NCBI GenBank assembly: GCA_000634215.1
Contig: JFLX01000091.1
Span: forward strand, 48,038 to 112,037
Length of the DNA stretch: 64,000 nucleotides
Origin: Prochlorococcus sp. scB243_495L20
Lineage (GTDB): Bacteria; Cyanobacteriota; Cyanobacteriia; PCC-6307; Cyanobiaceae
Direction: 5' to 3'
The notes below the pieces were generated by a model. It saw nothing but the letters and a program-made list of their open reading frames with translations, did no database searches and was not told the DNA's origin. How positions within the stretch are numbered: the stretch's first letter is position 1; each line of letters opens with the position of its first letter. Made by a program: the position numbers and the translations under genes. Positions 21,370 through 30,758 of this stretch are shown piece after piece.

Positions 21370-22365
21370 TTATCTAAACATAGAACTGACAGAACTTTCT
21401 TCGTGGATTCTCCAAATAGCTTCCCCAAGCATATTTGCTACGGAAAGAACTTTTAACTGTGGAAAATTATCTTTATGTATAACTGGTATGCTGTTAGTCA
21501 CAATAACTTGTTCGAAAAGATTCTTAGAACTTAATCTTTCATAAGAAGGAGGAGAAAATACAGCATGAGAGGCACATGCAAATATTCTATTAGCTCCTTC
21601 TTTTTTTAGTAAATTTGCTCCAGAACAAATTGTACCTCCCGTGTCTATCATGTCGTCTATAAGAATAGCTGTTTTACCTTTGACTTCACCGATAACGGTT
21701 AGACTTTCAGCGATATTATGCGCAGCTCTCCTTTTATCAATGATAGCCAACGGCGCATCATTCATTAATTTCGCGAACGCTCTTGCTCTTGCTACCCCGC
21801 CTACATCAGGAGAGACTACAACTATTTCTTCTAAATCTAGAGATTCTAGATAATCAATTAATACAGGTGAACCGTAAATATGGTCGCATGGTATATCGAA
21901 GTAGCCTTGTATTTGAGCCGAGTGTAAGTCCATCGCTAAAACTCTATCAACTCCTGATTTCTCTAGTAAATTGGCAGTTAATTTTGCAGTTATAGACTCT
22001 CTCCCTGAGGTTTTCCTATCTGCCCTTGCATATCCAAAATAGGGAATTACAGCAGTTATTTGTCTAGCAGAAGCTCTTTTGCAAGCGTCAACCATGATCA
22101 TGAGCTCCATTAAACTATCGTTTACAGGAGCGCATGTAGGTTGTATAAGGAATACATCACAACCTCTAATAGATTGCTGAATCTGAACATAAAGTTCGCC
22201 ATCTGCAAATCTTTTAGATATTAAAGGTACATTTTCAATCCCTAAGTATGATGCAATTTCTTCAGCTAACTTTGGATTTGTTGTCCCACTTACTAACCTT
22301 AATCTACTATTAGTTAGATTAAAGTTCGATTCTTTACTCTGCATTGCCGTGATAAAACTTGTCAC
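21370..22365 (-). CDS. prs: Ribose-phosphate pyrophosphokinase (PRPP synthetase)
   Basis: This enzyme makes phosphoribosyl pyrophosphate from ribose-5-phosphate and ATP for nucleotide, histidine and tryptophan synthesis. The family features are SGTTNPKLAEEIA near the N-terminus, the metal site DLHSAQIQGYFDIPCDHIYG, and the PRPP loop ILIDDMIDTGGTICSGA. It is a cytoplasmic oligomer. The length of 331 residues includes about 20 extra N-terminal residues. They begin at a GTG, and a nearby in-frame ATG (residue 8) is an alternative start. It is divergent from malQ. Confidence 0.95.
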   Translation of the reverse strand: MTSFITAMQSKESNFNLTNSRLRLVSGTTNPKLAEEIASYLGIENVPLISKRFADGELYVQIQQSIRGCDVFLIQPTCAPVNDSLMELMIMVDACKRASARQITAVIPYFGYARADRKTSGRESITAKLTANLLEKSGVDRVLAMDLHSAQIQGYFDIPCDHIYGSPVLIDYLESLDLEEIVVVSPDVGGVARARAFAKLMNDAPLAIIDKRRAAHNIAESLTVIGEVKGKTAILIDDMIDTGGTICSGANLLKKEGANRIFACASHAVFSPPSYERLSSKNLFEQVIVTNSIPVIHKDNFPQLKVLSVANMLGEAIWRIHEESSVSSMFR

Positions 22366-22611
22366 GAATTTTGCACCATAAAACTATATTATTATCGTAG
22401 TCGTTTATGTGAATTTCGCAAAAGATAATGACTAGATATTTTCAAAAGTCACCTCAATTAAGCAAAAAATTGTTGATTAAAAATTAAAATTTATATTTAT
22501 CCAGACTTAAAAATCAGCAATGATATTTGTCAATTAAAAAAAATTTGTATAAGGTTGAATTTAGAGAATTAAAAACACGTTAAGTTTAAATAATCAAAAT
22601 ATATTGAAAAC
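22366..22611. promoter_or_regulatory. Divergent intergenic region, prs / malQ
   Basis: This 246-base AT-rich spacer separates prs and malQ. The largest plus-strand frame is an 18-codon ATG frame at about 22428 without a good ribosome-binding site, which I do not consider a gene. No strong hairpin or recognised operator is visible. Confidence 0.35.
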
Positions 22612-24132
22612 ATGCCTATAGAGTCAATTATTGCAAGAAAATCATTAGGCTTACTTATGCATCCAACATGTATTCCGGGAGGAAGAGTATGTGGAACTTT
22701 TGGGAGAGGAGCTAAAGAGTGGATAAGAAAACTTCATAAGCATGGCATTGAATACTGGCAATTTTTACCTCTTACACCTACTGACTCCACAGGTTCGCCA
22801 TATAGTTCCCCATCTAGTTTTGCACTTAACCCATGGTTTTTGGATATAGATGATTTGATCGAAAAAGGTTTTATCTACATCTCAGATAAAGAAAATCTAG
22901 GTCCAACAAATAAAAATAAAGATCATTTTGATTTTGATATTGCGGATGAACTTACAAAAAAGATAGGTCTCCTCCTTTTGCAAGGTTGGAGTTCACAATC
23001 TGAAGAAAGAAAAATTAATTTTAACCAATGGGTCAGTAGGCATTCTTGGGTTGAAGATTATGCAACATTTGTTGTTATCAGAGAGGAATTTAATATGTTG
23101 CCTTGGTGGGAATGGCCTCAAGAATTTAAAATAAAAAATAACAAGTTCTTAAAATCTTGGATTAAGAAAAAAAGTGAAGAGATACTTATTAAAAAATTAA
23201 TACAGTGGCATCTTGATGAGCAATGGAGCGTCATTAAAAACTTTGCAAAATCAAGAAATATTAAGCTGATAGGAGATTTGCCTTTTTATGTCTCTAGAGA
23301 CAGCGCCGACGTATGGAGTAATAAATCATTATTTTCAATTTTTAAAAATGGAGATTTAATCTTTCAAAGTGGTGTTCCACCTGATTATTTTTCATCAACA
23401 GGACAATTATGGGGTACCCCAACTTACTTTTGGTCAAATCATAAAAGGACTAATTTCAATTGGTGGAGAAAAAGATTTCAAAGACAATTTGAACTTGTGG
23501 ACATATTAAGATTTGATCACTTCAGGGGTTTAGCAGGTTACTGGAGAGTTAATGGCAATTCTAAAACGGCAATTATTGGAAAATGGATAAATTCTCCAGG
23601 TAAAACACTATTAAATAACGTAAAAAAGGATCTAGGGGGAAACTATCTACCTATTATTGCGGAGGATCTGGGAGTAATAACTCCGGATGTAGAGAAATTA
23701 AGGAAAAACTTCGAACTACCTGGCATGAAAATATTACAATTCGCTTTTGATGGCAATGAAGACAATCCTTATTTACCTAAGAATATTGAAGGAGAAAATT
23801 GGGTTGTCTATACAGGTACTCACGACAACTCTACTTCTGTTTCATGGTGGAAATATTTAGATTATGAATCCCAAAAAAGAATAAAAGATGAGTATAAATT
23901 TTCAGAAAATCCTTCTTGGGATTTAATAGAAATTGGCATGAAAACAAATGCTAATCTCTTTATCGCTCCATTACAAGATCTATTATCTCTAGATGATTCA
24001 AGTAGATTAAACAAACCTGGTACTACAAAAAATAACTGGAAATGGAGGTTAAATCGTCCTTTAGAAGAAATAGAAAGCAATTTAAGAATGTTTAGTGAGT
24101 TAGGAAATAATTTTGGGAGAACTCTAAATTAG
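22612..24132 (+). CDS. malQ: 4-alpha-glucanotransferase (amylomaltase)
   Basis: This GH77 enzyme transfers maltosyl and longer glucan units between alpha-1,4-glucans during glycogen breakdown. Typical features are SSPSSFALNPWFLDI near residues 65-80, GDLPFYVSRDSADVW near 222-236, the nucleophile region DILRFDHFRGL near 300, the acid/base region IIAEDLGVITPDVE, and the GTHDNST motif near 403. The length of 506 residues is standard for the bacterial single-domain form. It belongs functionally with the GH57 enzyme at 5-6.5 kb. Confidence 0.95.
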   Translation: MPIESIIARKSLGLLMHPTCIPGGRVCGTFGRGAKEWIRKLHKHGIEYWQFLPLTPTDSTGSPYSSPSSFALNPWFLDIDDLIEKGFIYISDKENLGPTNKNKDHFDFDIADELTKKIGLLLLQGWSSQSEERKINFNQWVSRHSWVEDYATFVVIREEFNMLPWWEWPQEFKIKNNKFLKSWIKKKSEEILIKKLIQWHLDEQWSVIKNFAKSRNIKLIGDLPFYVSRDSADVWSNKSLFSIFKNGDLIFQSGVPPDYFSSTGQLWGTPTYFWSNHKRTNFNWWRKRFQRQFELVDILRFDHFRGLAGYWRVNGNSKTAIIGKWINSPGKTLLNNVKKDLGGNYLPIIAEDLGVITPDVEKLRKNFELPGMKILQFAFDGNEDNPYLPKNIEGENWVVYTGTHDNSTSVSWWKYLDYESQKRIKDEYKFSENPSWDLIEIGMKTNANLFIAPLQDLLSLDDSSRLNKPGTTKNNWKWRLNRPLEEIESNLRMFSELGNNFGRTLN

Positions 24133-24145
24133 GATTTATTTAAAA

Positions 24146-24640
24146 TTATTTATCAACCATTTGATTTTCAATATTTTGAATCTCAATAACATTTACATTT
24201 GAAACAAAGTATCTCTTTAATATAAATATAGTTAAAACTAATATAAAAAAATACAAAATACTCCCTTGCCATGTATTTATAAGATCAAATTTCCTGAACA
24301 GAAAATCCTTTCCCTCTTTCTTTAAAATTTTTCTTTCTTTAACTGCTAATTTTAATAATGTATTTTTTTTTAATACTAAGCACTCCTCTAATTTAATTAA
24401 TATAGATCTTATAAAAGGATACTCTGGCCTAATATTTTTATTATTATTTTCAATAGAGTTTATTATCCGTTCAGGAATTTTTGAAATGTATGACAATTCT
24501 TTAACTGTGAGGTTTTTTTGTATTCTTGCTTCTTTTACTAACTTTGCAATTTCTATATATTGATCAACAAATCCAGAACTAAAGTCTTTATTTTTTTCAG
24601 ATTTTTTTTTAATTAAAAAGAGATTTTTTAAAATATTCAT
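24146..24640 (-). CDS. RodZ-like helix-turn-helix membrane protein
   Basis: A Xre-type helix-turn-helix lies at about residues 30-100 (KEARIQKNLTVKELSYISKI then PERIINSIENNN). It is followed by a charged stretch and one membrane segment, SILYFFILVLTIFILKRYF, near residues 125-145, then a short tail. That layout, cytoplasmic HTH plus one membrane span, matches RodZ-type proteins that link the MreB cytoskeleton to the envelope. The periplasmic domain of full RodZ is lacking. Lysine, asparagine and isoleucine are very frequent. A DNA-binding role cannot be excluded. Confidence 0.72.
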   Translation of the reverse strand: MNILKNLFLIKKKSEKNKDFSSGFVDQYIEIAKLVKEARIQKNLTVKELSYISKIPERIINSIENNNKNIRPEYPFIRSILIKLEECLVLKKNTLLKLAVKERKILKKEGKDFLFRKFDLINTWQGSILYFFILVLTIFILKRYFVSNVNVIEIQNIENQMVDK

Positions 24641-24747
24641 TTAATCTTCCAAAAATAAATAATACTTTTTAATTCTCATTTTTAAAACATTACATCCAAT
24701 TCTAATCAGATTAAAATCATAAGTAAGATAATCAAATTAAATATAAA

Positions 24748-26403
24748 CTAAACTGTAGAAATAATATTTTGCACTGCACTTTTTGCAATATTAAGAGGGC
24801 TAAAAGTATCTCTAATTAAAGCTAAGAGTTTTTTTACATCAGTAAATTCTAATTTTTCATCTTTTATAAGACTTAAAAGAAGATTCTTCCTAACTTCGGA
24901 TCCTTTTTTACTGACAAATAATTTCAATCCAGCGTTCGCAACTGGTATGAGATCTGAATTAATATTCTCCGAATCTCTAAATAAAATGTTTAGTAAGCTT
25001 TCAACTTTTTCTATTTGAATTTGACCTTTTTTATCAAAAACAACTTCTAAAAGTATGTCTAAAATTTCTTCGGAATTATCGGTCAGTAGTTTTTTTGCAA
25101 TATATGGATAAGCTATTTTTAAAATTTTAAATTCAGGATCTAACCTTAGTGCTAATCCCTCTTGACTAACAACTGCTCTTATTATTAAGGCAAACCTACT
25201 AGGGACTCTGAAAGGATAGGAATACATTAGTTTTGAGAATTTGTCAGTTACATTTTTAAGATTAAAATTACCAACCTCAGCACCAAAAGATCCTCCTAGA
25301 ACTTCTTTTAAAGGTTCAACAAGTTTTTGAAGATCTTGTTCTTTGGTTAAAAAACCTAATTTCTGGAAATCTTCTGCAAGAAGATAATATTCATCGTTTA
25401 TTATGTGAACAATTGCTTTAATAAGAGTAAGTCTATCTGAATTGGTAATAGTATCCATCATTCCGAAATCAACATAAGCTAAATTCCCACAATCTGCATT
25501 TCCTCCTTTGAGGGCAAACATATTTCCTGGATGTGGGTCTGCATGAAAATATCCAAATTCAAATAATTGCTGCAGTCCGCTGATGACACATGTTTTTATA
25601 AACGAAGCAGGTATTAAGTTATTTTCCTCTAGTAAAAATCGATCTCTTAACTTAACTCCATCAATCCAAGAAGTTGTGATTACCTTTTTGGATGAAAACT
25701 GTTTTTCTAATTTAGGAATGAAAATATTTGGGTTTTCTTTGAATAAATTTGCAAACCTCAAAGCATTTGCTGCCTCTTTTTGATAGTCAATTTCATCAAA
25801 AAGTGCCTTACCGAATTCATCTATTATCTCTTCAATTCCAACACCTATATTTAATGGTAAGAGTGGGGATAAAAAAGTTCCTAAAAACCTTAAAATTACA
25901 ACATCCCTTCTTATCAGAAAGTATAAATTTGGCCGCTGTACTTTGACAGCTAGATAAGAATTATTTAATTTTGCTTTATAAACTTGACCTAAGCTGGCTG
26001 AAGCAATTGGACTATCTGGAAATTCTTCAAATAATTCATTAGCGGGGGATCCAAGTTCCTCTTCAATGATTTTTAAAGCAATTTTGTGATCAAATGCTGG
26101 GAGATTGTCTTGTAAGTTTGTCAATTCAGTAAGCCAGTCTTGTCTAACAAGATCTGGTCTAGTTGAGAGTGCTTGGCCTAATTTGATAAAACAAGGCCCT
26201 AAATCCGTTATTACATCAAAAAGATATTTCGAGAGATTTTTTTGTACATTTTTATTTTTACTGTTACCTTGAAAAAGTATTCTTAAAAAAAGAAAAATAA
26301 AAGTTAAAAGGATATATAAAACTCTTGGGATAAAAATCCATGGTCTCAAAATCAACCAAAGTAAGTCATCTTTTGCTGAATATTTTGAATAAGATCTCTT
26401 CAT
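24748..26403 (-). CDS. ABC1/UbiB-family atypical kinase
   Basis: The UbiB/ABC1 family signature is clear: KLGQALSTRPDLVRQDW near residues 75-91, the Ala-rich loop SPIASASLGQVYKAKL near 128-143, the lysine in LAVKVQRP, FHADPHPGNMF near 290, and the metal motif YVDFGMMD near 310. Members are atypical ATP-binding proteins needed for isoprenoid quinone synthesis or lipid handling; cyanobacterial and plastid forms act on plastoquinone and tocopherol metabolism. Hydrophobic segments at about residues 20-45 and near the C-terminus suggest membrane attachment. The substrate is unknown. Confidence 0.88.
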   Translation of the reverse strand: MKRSYSKYSAKDDLLWLILRPWIFIPRVLYILLTFIFLFLRILFQGNSKNKNVQKNLSKYLFDVITDLGPCFIKLGQALSTRPDLVRQDWLTELTNLQDNLPAFDHKIALKIIEEELGSPANELFEEFPDSPIASASLGQVYKAKLNNSYLAVKVQRPNLYFLIRRDVVILRFLGTFLSPLLPLNIGVGIEEIIDEFGKALFDEIDYQKEAANALRFANLFKENPNIFIPKLEKQFSSKKVITTSWIDGVKLRDRFLLEENNLIPASFIKTCVISGLQQLFEFGYFHADPHPGNMFALKGGNADCGNLAYVDFGMMDTITNSDRLTLIKAIVHIINDEYYLLAEDFQKLGFLTKEQDLQKLVEPLKEVLGGSFGAEVGNFNLKNVTDKFSKLMYSYPFRVPSRFALIIRAVVSQEGLALRLDPEFKILKIAYPYIAKKLLTDNSEEILDILLEVVFDKKGQIQIEKVESLLNILFRDSENINSDLIPVANAGLKLFVSKKGSEVRKNLLLSLIKDEKLEFTDVKKLLALIRDTFSPLNIAKSAVQNIISTV

Positions 26404-26467
26404 TAAAGTTAAAAGATATTAAAAAAGATTACTATGTAGAACATTCTATATATGTCAATAATACTTT

Positions 26468-27865
26468 ATGAGCATTTCATCTTTTCTAACTAAAAAGTTT
26501 TTAAAGTCTTTATTCTTTCCAGCTCATAACAGAGGGGCAGCTTTACCAAAGAAATTAGTGAAGTTATTAAAAAATCCACCTGGATATTGGGACTTGCCCG
26601 AATTACCAGAAATAGGCACCCCACTATCCCAAAGCGGATTAATTGCTAAATCTCAAAGAGAATTCTCCGACAAATTTGGGGCTAAAGGATGTTTTTTTGG
26701 AGTTAATGGAGCTTCCGGATTAATACAATCAGCAGTAATTGCAATGGCAAATCCAGGCGAAAGTATCCTTATGCCAAGAAATGTGCATATAAGTGTCATA
26801 AAAATCTGTGCGATGCAGAATATAAATCCAATATTTTTTGACTTAGAATTTTCAACCATAACGGGTCATTACAAACCAATTACAAAAATTTTGTTGAAAA
26901 ATGTATTTAAAAAATTAAATTTTGATGAGAATAAAATATCAGGGGTTGTTCTTGTAAACCCCACTTATCATGGTTATGCCGGAGATTTAGAGCCTTTAAT
27001 AGATTGTTGCCATCAAAAAAATTTACCTGTTTTAGTTGATGAAGCCCATGGTTCTTATTTCCTTTTTTGTGAAAATCTTAATTTACCAAAACCGGCCTTA
27101 TCATCAAACGCTGATTTAGTGGTTAATTCATTGCATAAGTCACTCAATGGATTAACTCAAACGGCGATAATTTGGTACCAAGGGAATCTAATAAATGAAT
27201 ATAAATTAATCAAAAGTATTAATTTACTGCAAACCACCAGTCCGAGTTCCTTATTACTTTCTTCTTGTGAAGAGTCTATTAGGGACTGGCTTAACAAAAA
27301 AAGTTTATCAAAATATCAAAAAAGAATTTTAGAGGCAAAAAGTATTTATAAAAAATTAATTCAAAAAAATATTCCTCTCATAGAAACTCAAGACCCCTTA
27401 AAAATTGTAGTAAATACCTCTAAGGCTGGGATTGATGGTTTTACTGCTGATAATTTTTTTTATAGAAATGGACTTATTGCCGAATTACCAGAAATGATGA
27501 CTCTAACTTTTTGCTTAGGATTTGGAAATCAAAAAGATTTTCTTAATTTATTTGAAAAGTTATGGAAAAAATTACTATTAAATTCCAAAAAATCAAAAAG
27601 TTTAGAAGTGCTCAGATCGCCCTTTAAATTAGTTCAAGCTCCCGAAATCGAAATTGGAATTGCTTGGAGAAGTAAGAGTCAGAGTATTCCTTTCTCACAA
27701 TCATTAAATAAAATATCTGGAGATATTATTTGCCCTTATCCTCCTGGGATACCTTTACTAGTTCCTGGCGAAAAAATTGATATAGATAGGTTTAATTGGA
27801 TAAATAATCAAAGTTTATGCAACAAGGATTTGGTAAATTTTAATATAAGAGTCTTAGAAACATAG
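26468..27865 (+). CDS. PLP-dependent Orn/Lys/Arg decarboxylase-family protein
   Basis: This fold-type I PLP enzyme of the prokaryotic ornithine/lysine/arginine decarboxylase family has FGVNGASGLIQ near residue 76 and the cofactor aspartate in LVDEAHGSYFLF near 190. The Schiff-base lysine lies in VNSLHKSLNGLTQTAI near 225. The N-terminal wing domain of the large inducible enzymes is missing, giving a compact 465-residue form typical of cyanobacteria. The C-terminal CPYPPGIPLLVPGE motif near 420 is conserved. The substrate is probably arginine or lysine, for polyamine synthesis, but cannot be fixed from sequence. Confidence 0.88.
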   Translation: MSISSFLTKKFLKSLFFPAHNRGAALPKKLVKLLKNPPGYWDLPELPEIGTPLSQSGLIAKSQREFSDKFGAKGCFFGVNGASGLIQSAVIAMANPGESILMPRNVHISVIKICAMQNINPIFFDLEFSTITGHYKPITKILLKNVFKKLNFDENKISGVVLVNPTYHGYAGDLEPLIDCCHQKNLPVLVDEAHGSYFLFCENLNLPKPALSSNADLVVNSLHKSLNGLTQTAIIWYQGNLINEYKLIKSINLLQTTSPSSLLLSSCEESIRDWLNKKSLSKYQKRILEAKSIYKKLIQKNIPLIETQDPLKIVVNTSKAGIDGFTADNFFYRNGLIAELPEMMTLTFCLGFGNQKDFLNLFEKLWKKLLLNSKKSKSLEVLRSPFKLVQAPEIEIGIAWRSKSQSIPFSQSLNKISGDIICPYPPGIPLLVPGEKIDIDRFNWINNQSLCNKDLVNFNIRVLET

Positions 27866-27874
27866 CAATTTCAT

Positions 27875-28732
27875 ATGAGATTAAGAAGCGGCTTACTTAT
27901 AGGAATTTTTGGTTTAATTGTTGTTTTGATGGGGGGATGGTTTTTTACATTGGCAACTGCTTTGCTTACATATCTAGCATTATTAGAATTTTTTAGAATG
28001 GCAGAATTTAAAGGAATAAGACCAGCTACAAAAACCACATTATTTTCATCCTTTATTATTATAGTTTCCACTTATCTTGAGACTATTGGTGTGCTTGAAG
28101 GAGAAATTGCAAATTCAATTTTACCAATCTGTTCAGTTGGGATATGTACTTGGTTACTTTTGCAACCAAAACCTGGAACAATTTCAGATATTGCAGCCTC
28201 TATTTTTGGATTATTTTATTTAGGTTTTTTGCCTAGTTACTGGATTAAGTTAAGGGGATTAGATTCAATGATAATCATTTCGAATCAGGGTTTTATATCG
28301 TTTGAGAACTTGTCAAATACTACAGGTCTGCATTTAACTTTAACTTCTTGCTTTTTAATTGTTGCTAGTGATATTGGTTCTTATTTTATTGGGAAGTCAT
28401 TTGGTAAAACATCTCTATCTCCAATATCTCCGAGCAAGACTATAGAAGGTTTAATTGGAGGAATATCCTGTTCAACTTTACTAGCAATAATTTTCGCATT
28501 TTTATTGAATTGGGAAAATCCATTATTTGTTGGAATAATATATGGAATTTCAATTTCTCTTATGGCATTAGTTGGAGATTTAATTGAATCTATGATGAAG
28601 AGAGATGCAAAGATAAAAGATTCCGGAACTTTTTTACCGGGACATGGAGGGATTCTTGACAGAATTGACAGTTACATCTTTACTCCATCTGTTTTGTATT
28701 ATATTTTTGTAATTTTCAAGTATCTAAATTAA
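27875..28732 (+). CDS. cdsA: Phosphatidate cytidylyltransferase (CDP-diglyceride synthase)
   Basis: This membrane enzyme makes CDP-diacylglycerol from phosphatidate and CTP for phospholipid (here mainly phosphatidylglycerol) synthesis. The family signature near the C-terminus is intact: SMMKRDAKIKDSGTFLPGHG followed by GILDRIDSY. Six to eight hydrophobic segments cover residues 5-240. The length of 285 residues is typical. It starts nine bases after the decarboxylase stop, so the two are probably cotranscribed. Confidence 0.95.
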   Translation: MRLRSGLLIGIFGLIVVLMGGWFFTLATALLTYLALLEFFRMAEFKGIRPATKTTLFSSFIIIVSTYLETIGVLEGEIANSILPICSVGICTWLLLQPKPGTISDIAASIFGLFYLGFLPSYWIKLRGLDSMIIISNQGFISFENLSNTTGLHLTLTSCFLIVASDIGSYFIGKSFGKTSLSPISPSKTIEGLIGGISCSTLLAIIFAFLLNWENPLFVGIIYGISISLMALVGDLIESMMKRDAKIKDSGTFLPGHGGILDRIDSYIFTPSVLYYIFVIFKYLN

Positions 28733-28744
28733 TTAAGAAATCTT

Positions 28745-29644
28745 TTATTCCAAAAAATAATCTTGGATAATTTTACTAGATAATGATGGAAGATCTATAT
28801 GCGGAAGATGACCACAATTTTGTAACCCTACAAAATTTAATTTTTCAATATTTCCTATTTTTTTAAGCTCTTTTTTTCCAAGAATTCGATCATTTTCTCC
28901 ACATAATGTTTTAATTGGGATATTTTGGATATATTTTTGAGTTCCTGCAAACCCACCACTTTTTGCAAATGATGCAAGTGAATTTCTCCATCCTTTACAA
29001 CCTAAATGAATTGAAGCAATTTGCTCTTCCATCTTACCAACGCATTCATCTGGAAAAGCAAATGCTTGCCTACAAAGACTTTTTCTAACCTGAGGCAATC
29101 CAAGAAATGAAGCACCAATTTGGTTAAGAGGAAAAGGGATACTTTTAGGTTCTCCAAACAATCCGGCGGGGGACAAAAGGATAATTTTTTCAACAGAATC
29201 AGGAATTTCATAAGCAAGTTTTAAAGCTGTTGAGCCTCCCATAGAGGCACCTATAATTTTTAGATTCTTTGTTATTTTTAATGTCTTAAGGAGATCAATT
29301 AAATGCGAAATTATTTTCGAGGAATTGTATTCATTTGTTGCGCATCTGGGACTAAAACCAAAACCCAGAAGATCAGGAACGATAACTTGAAAATTTCTTT
29401 TTAGTGATTTATATATTCTTCTGAATTCTAAAAAACTACTATCAAAGCCATGTAGAAGAAGTATAGGTTGACCTTTTCCTCCCATAACTACTGGAAATTT
29501 TAAGGAGTTCCAAATTTGGTTGAGTTTTATCCACTTAACATCATTTGCCAAATAAAGACCTAAAGGATCTAATAGTGACAATTTGGCGCTTTCGAAAAAT
29601 TCTGCATTTATATCACTTAATTGTTCAAAATTGTTTTTAGTCAA
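28745..29644 (-). CDS. Alpha/beta hydrolase
   Basis: This alpha/beta-hydrolase fold has the oxyanion motif LLLHGFDSS near residue 64 and the nucleophile elbow IIGASMGGS with serine near 134. A late aspartate lies near ENDRILG, and the catalytic histidine is in NCGHLPHID near 280. No lid or signal peptide is seen. The start is TTG. It lies eight bases downstream of the glycerol-dehydrogenase-like gene on the same strand. The family covers esterases, lipases and C-C hydrolases, so the substrate is not predicted. Confidence 0.85.
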   Translation of the reverse strand: MTKNNFEQLSDINAEFFESAKLSLLDPLGLYLANDVKWIKLNQIWNSLKFPVVMGGKGQPILLLHGFDSSFLEFRRIYKSLKRNFQVIVPDLLGFGFSPRCATNEYNSSKIISHLIDLLKTLKITKNLKIIGASMGGSTALKLAYEIPDSVEKIILLSPAGLFGEPKSIPFPLNQIGASFLGLPQVRKSLCRQAFAFPDECVGKMEEQIASIHLGCKGWRNSLASFAKSGGFAGTQKYIQNIPIKTLCGENDRILGKKELKKIGNIEKLNFVGLQNCGHLPHIDLPSLSSKIIQDYFLE

Positions 29645-29651
29645 AAAATAT

Positions 29652-30743
29652 TTATGTTTTAATTATTTGTTGTTCAAAATTTGAAATAACCTCTATAATA
29701 TCTCGTTTATTAATTTCAAAAGGCAAGAAGTGAATCTCAGATTTATCTCTACAAGTAAAATCAGCAATTTTCTCTAAATTATTATTTTCAAAAACATTTA
29801 TTCCAAGTTGTCCGATAGTAGTTGGCAAATTCAATTCTTTCATAAGTACAAATAATTGTTTAATTGATTGATCAGCTAATTTATTATTATTTTTCATTTC
29901 TTCTATTCTTAATTGCAATAATAAACCAACCCCAACAATCTCACCATGTAAGAATTTATTAGGGGTGATTATCTGAGTAATTGCATTATGAATAGCATGT
30001 GCTGCTGCAGTCCTACATTTTTCTCCACCAATACCGCCAACTAATCCTGCTGTAAGTCCACATGCTTCTACAGTATTTTGCCAAGATAGATTATTTTCAA
30101 ATTGACCCTTAAATGCTTTTCCTCCATCTATTAATAGTTGATCTCTTAAAACTCTTGATATCTGAATTGCTTGTTGAACAAGACCGTCATCTATTTTTGA
30201 ACTTGTTATTGAGGATTCGTACCATTTTGCCAAGGCATCTGCTATGCCACTTGCAAGTGTTCTTGATGGAGCTGTTTGAATAAATTTATGATCAAAAACT
30301 AGTATTTTAGGACAAGATCCTAATGCAATATCTTTTATAAATTGGCCATCCTTTGTATAAATATTCGATAAGGCTGTCCAACCAGCACATGTAGAGGCGC
30401 TAAGGGGAACTGTAATACAAGGGATATTAAGAGACTCGGCTATATATTTTCCAGAATCTAGAACTTTGCCACCTCCAGCTGCGATAACAGAATCATTCTT
30501 ATTATTTGAAATGATATTCTTAACTCTTGAAATATCTTCGTAACAACAATCAAATTGTAAATTAGCAGAATTAACATTAAGTTTTTGATTTTTTAAATCA
30601 TTAAAAATATTATTTCTCAAATTTTTTGTTTGAATCCCTCTGCCTAGAATTAATGGACTTTTAGTTAATTTGGTTATTTGAGGTAAAGATTCTTCCCAGG
30701 CATAATTTCCCCTATAAATAGTTTCTGGAGAGATTGACTGCAT
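29652..30743 (-). CDS. Iron-containing alcohol dehydrogenase family, glycerol dehydrogenase-like
   Basis: The NAD-binding segment VIAAGGGKVLDSGKYIAESL and the region ITVPLSASTCAGWTALSNIY match the glycerol dehydrogenase/glycerol-1-phosphate dehydrogenase branch. The metal-binding histidines are in AAAHAIHNAI and KFLHGEIVGVGL. The length of 363 residues is normal. Because Prochlorococcus does not grow on glycerol in any obvious way, the physiological substrate is uncertain. It forms a minus-strand run clpC - this gene - hydrolase with gaps of 15 and 7 bases. Confidence 0.85.
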   Translation of the reverse strand: MQSISPETIYRGNYAWEESLPQITKLTKSPLILGRGIQTKNLRNNIFNDLKNQKLNVNSANLQFDCCYEDISRVKNIISNNKNDSVIAAGGGKVLDSGKYIAESLNIPCITVPLSASTCAGWTALSNIYTKDGQFIKDIALGSCPKILVFDHKFIQTAPSRTLASGIADALAKWYESSITSSKIDDGLVQQAIQISRVLRDQLLIDGGKAFKGQFENNLSWQNTVEACGLTAGLVGGIGGEKCRTAAAHAIHNAITQIITPNKFLHGEIVGVGLLLQLRIEEMKNNNKLADQSIKQLFVLMKELNLPTTIGQLGINVFENNNLEKIADFTCRDKSEIHFLPFEINKRDIIEVISNFEQQIIKT

Positions 30744-30758
30744 ATTTACTTTAAGTGG

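Noticed and set aside
22428..22484. An 18-codon ATG frame in the prs-malQ spacer
   Set aside because: No convincing ribosome-binding site, and such short frames are expected by chance in this composition.
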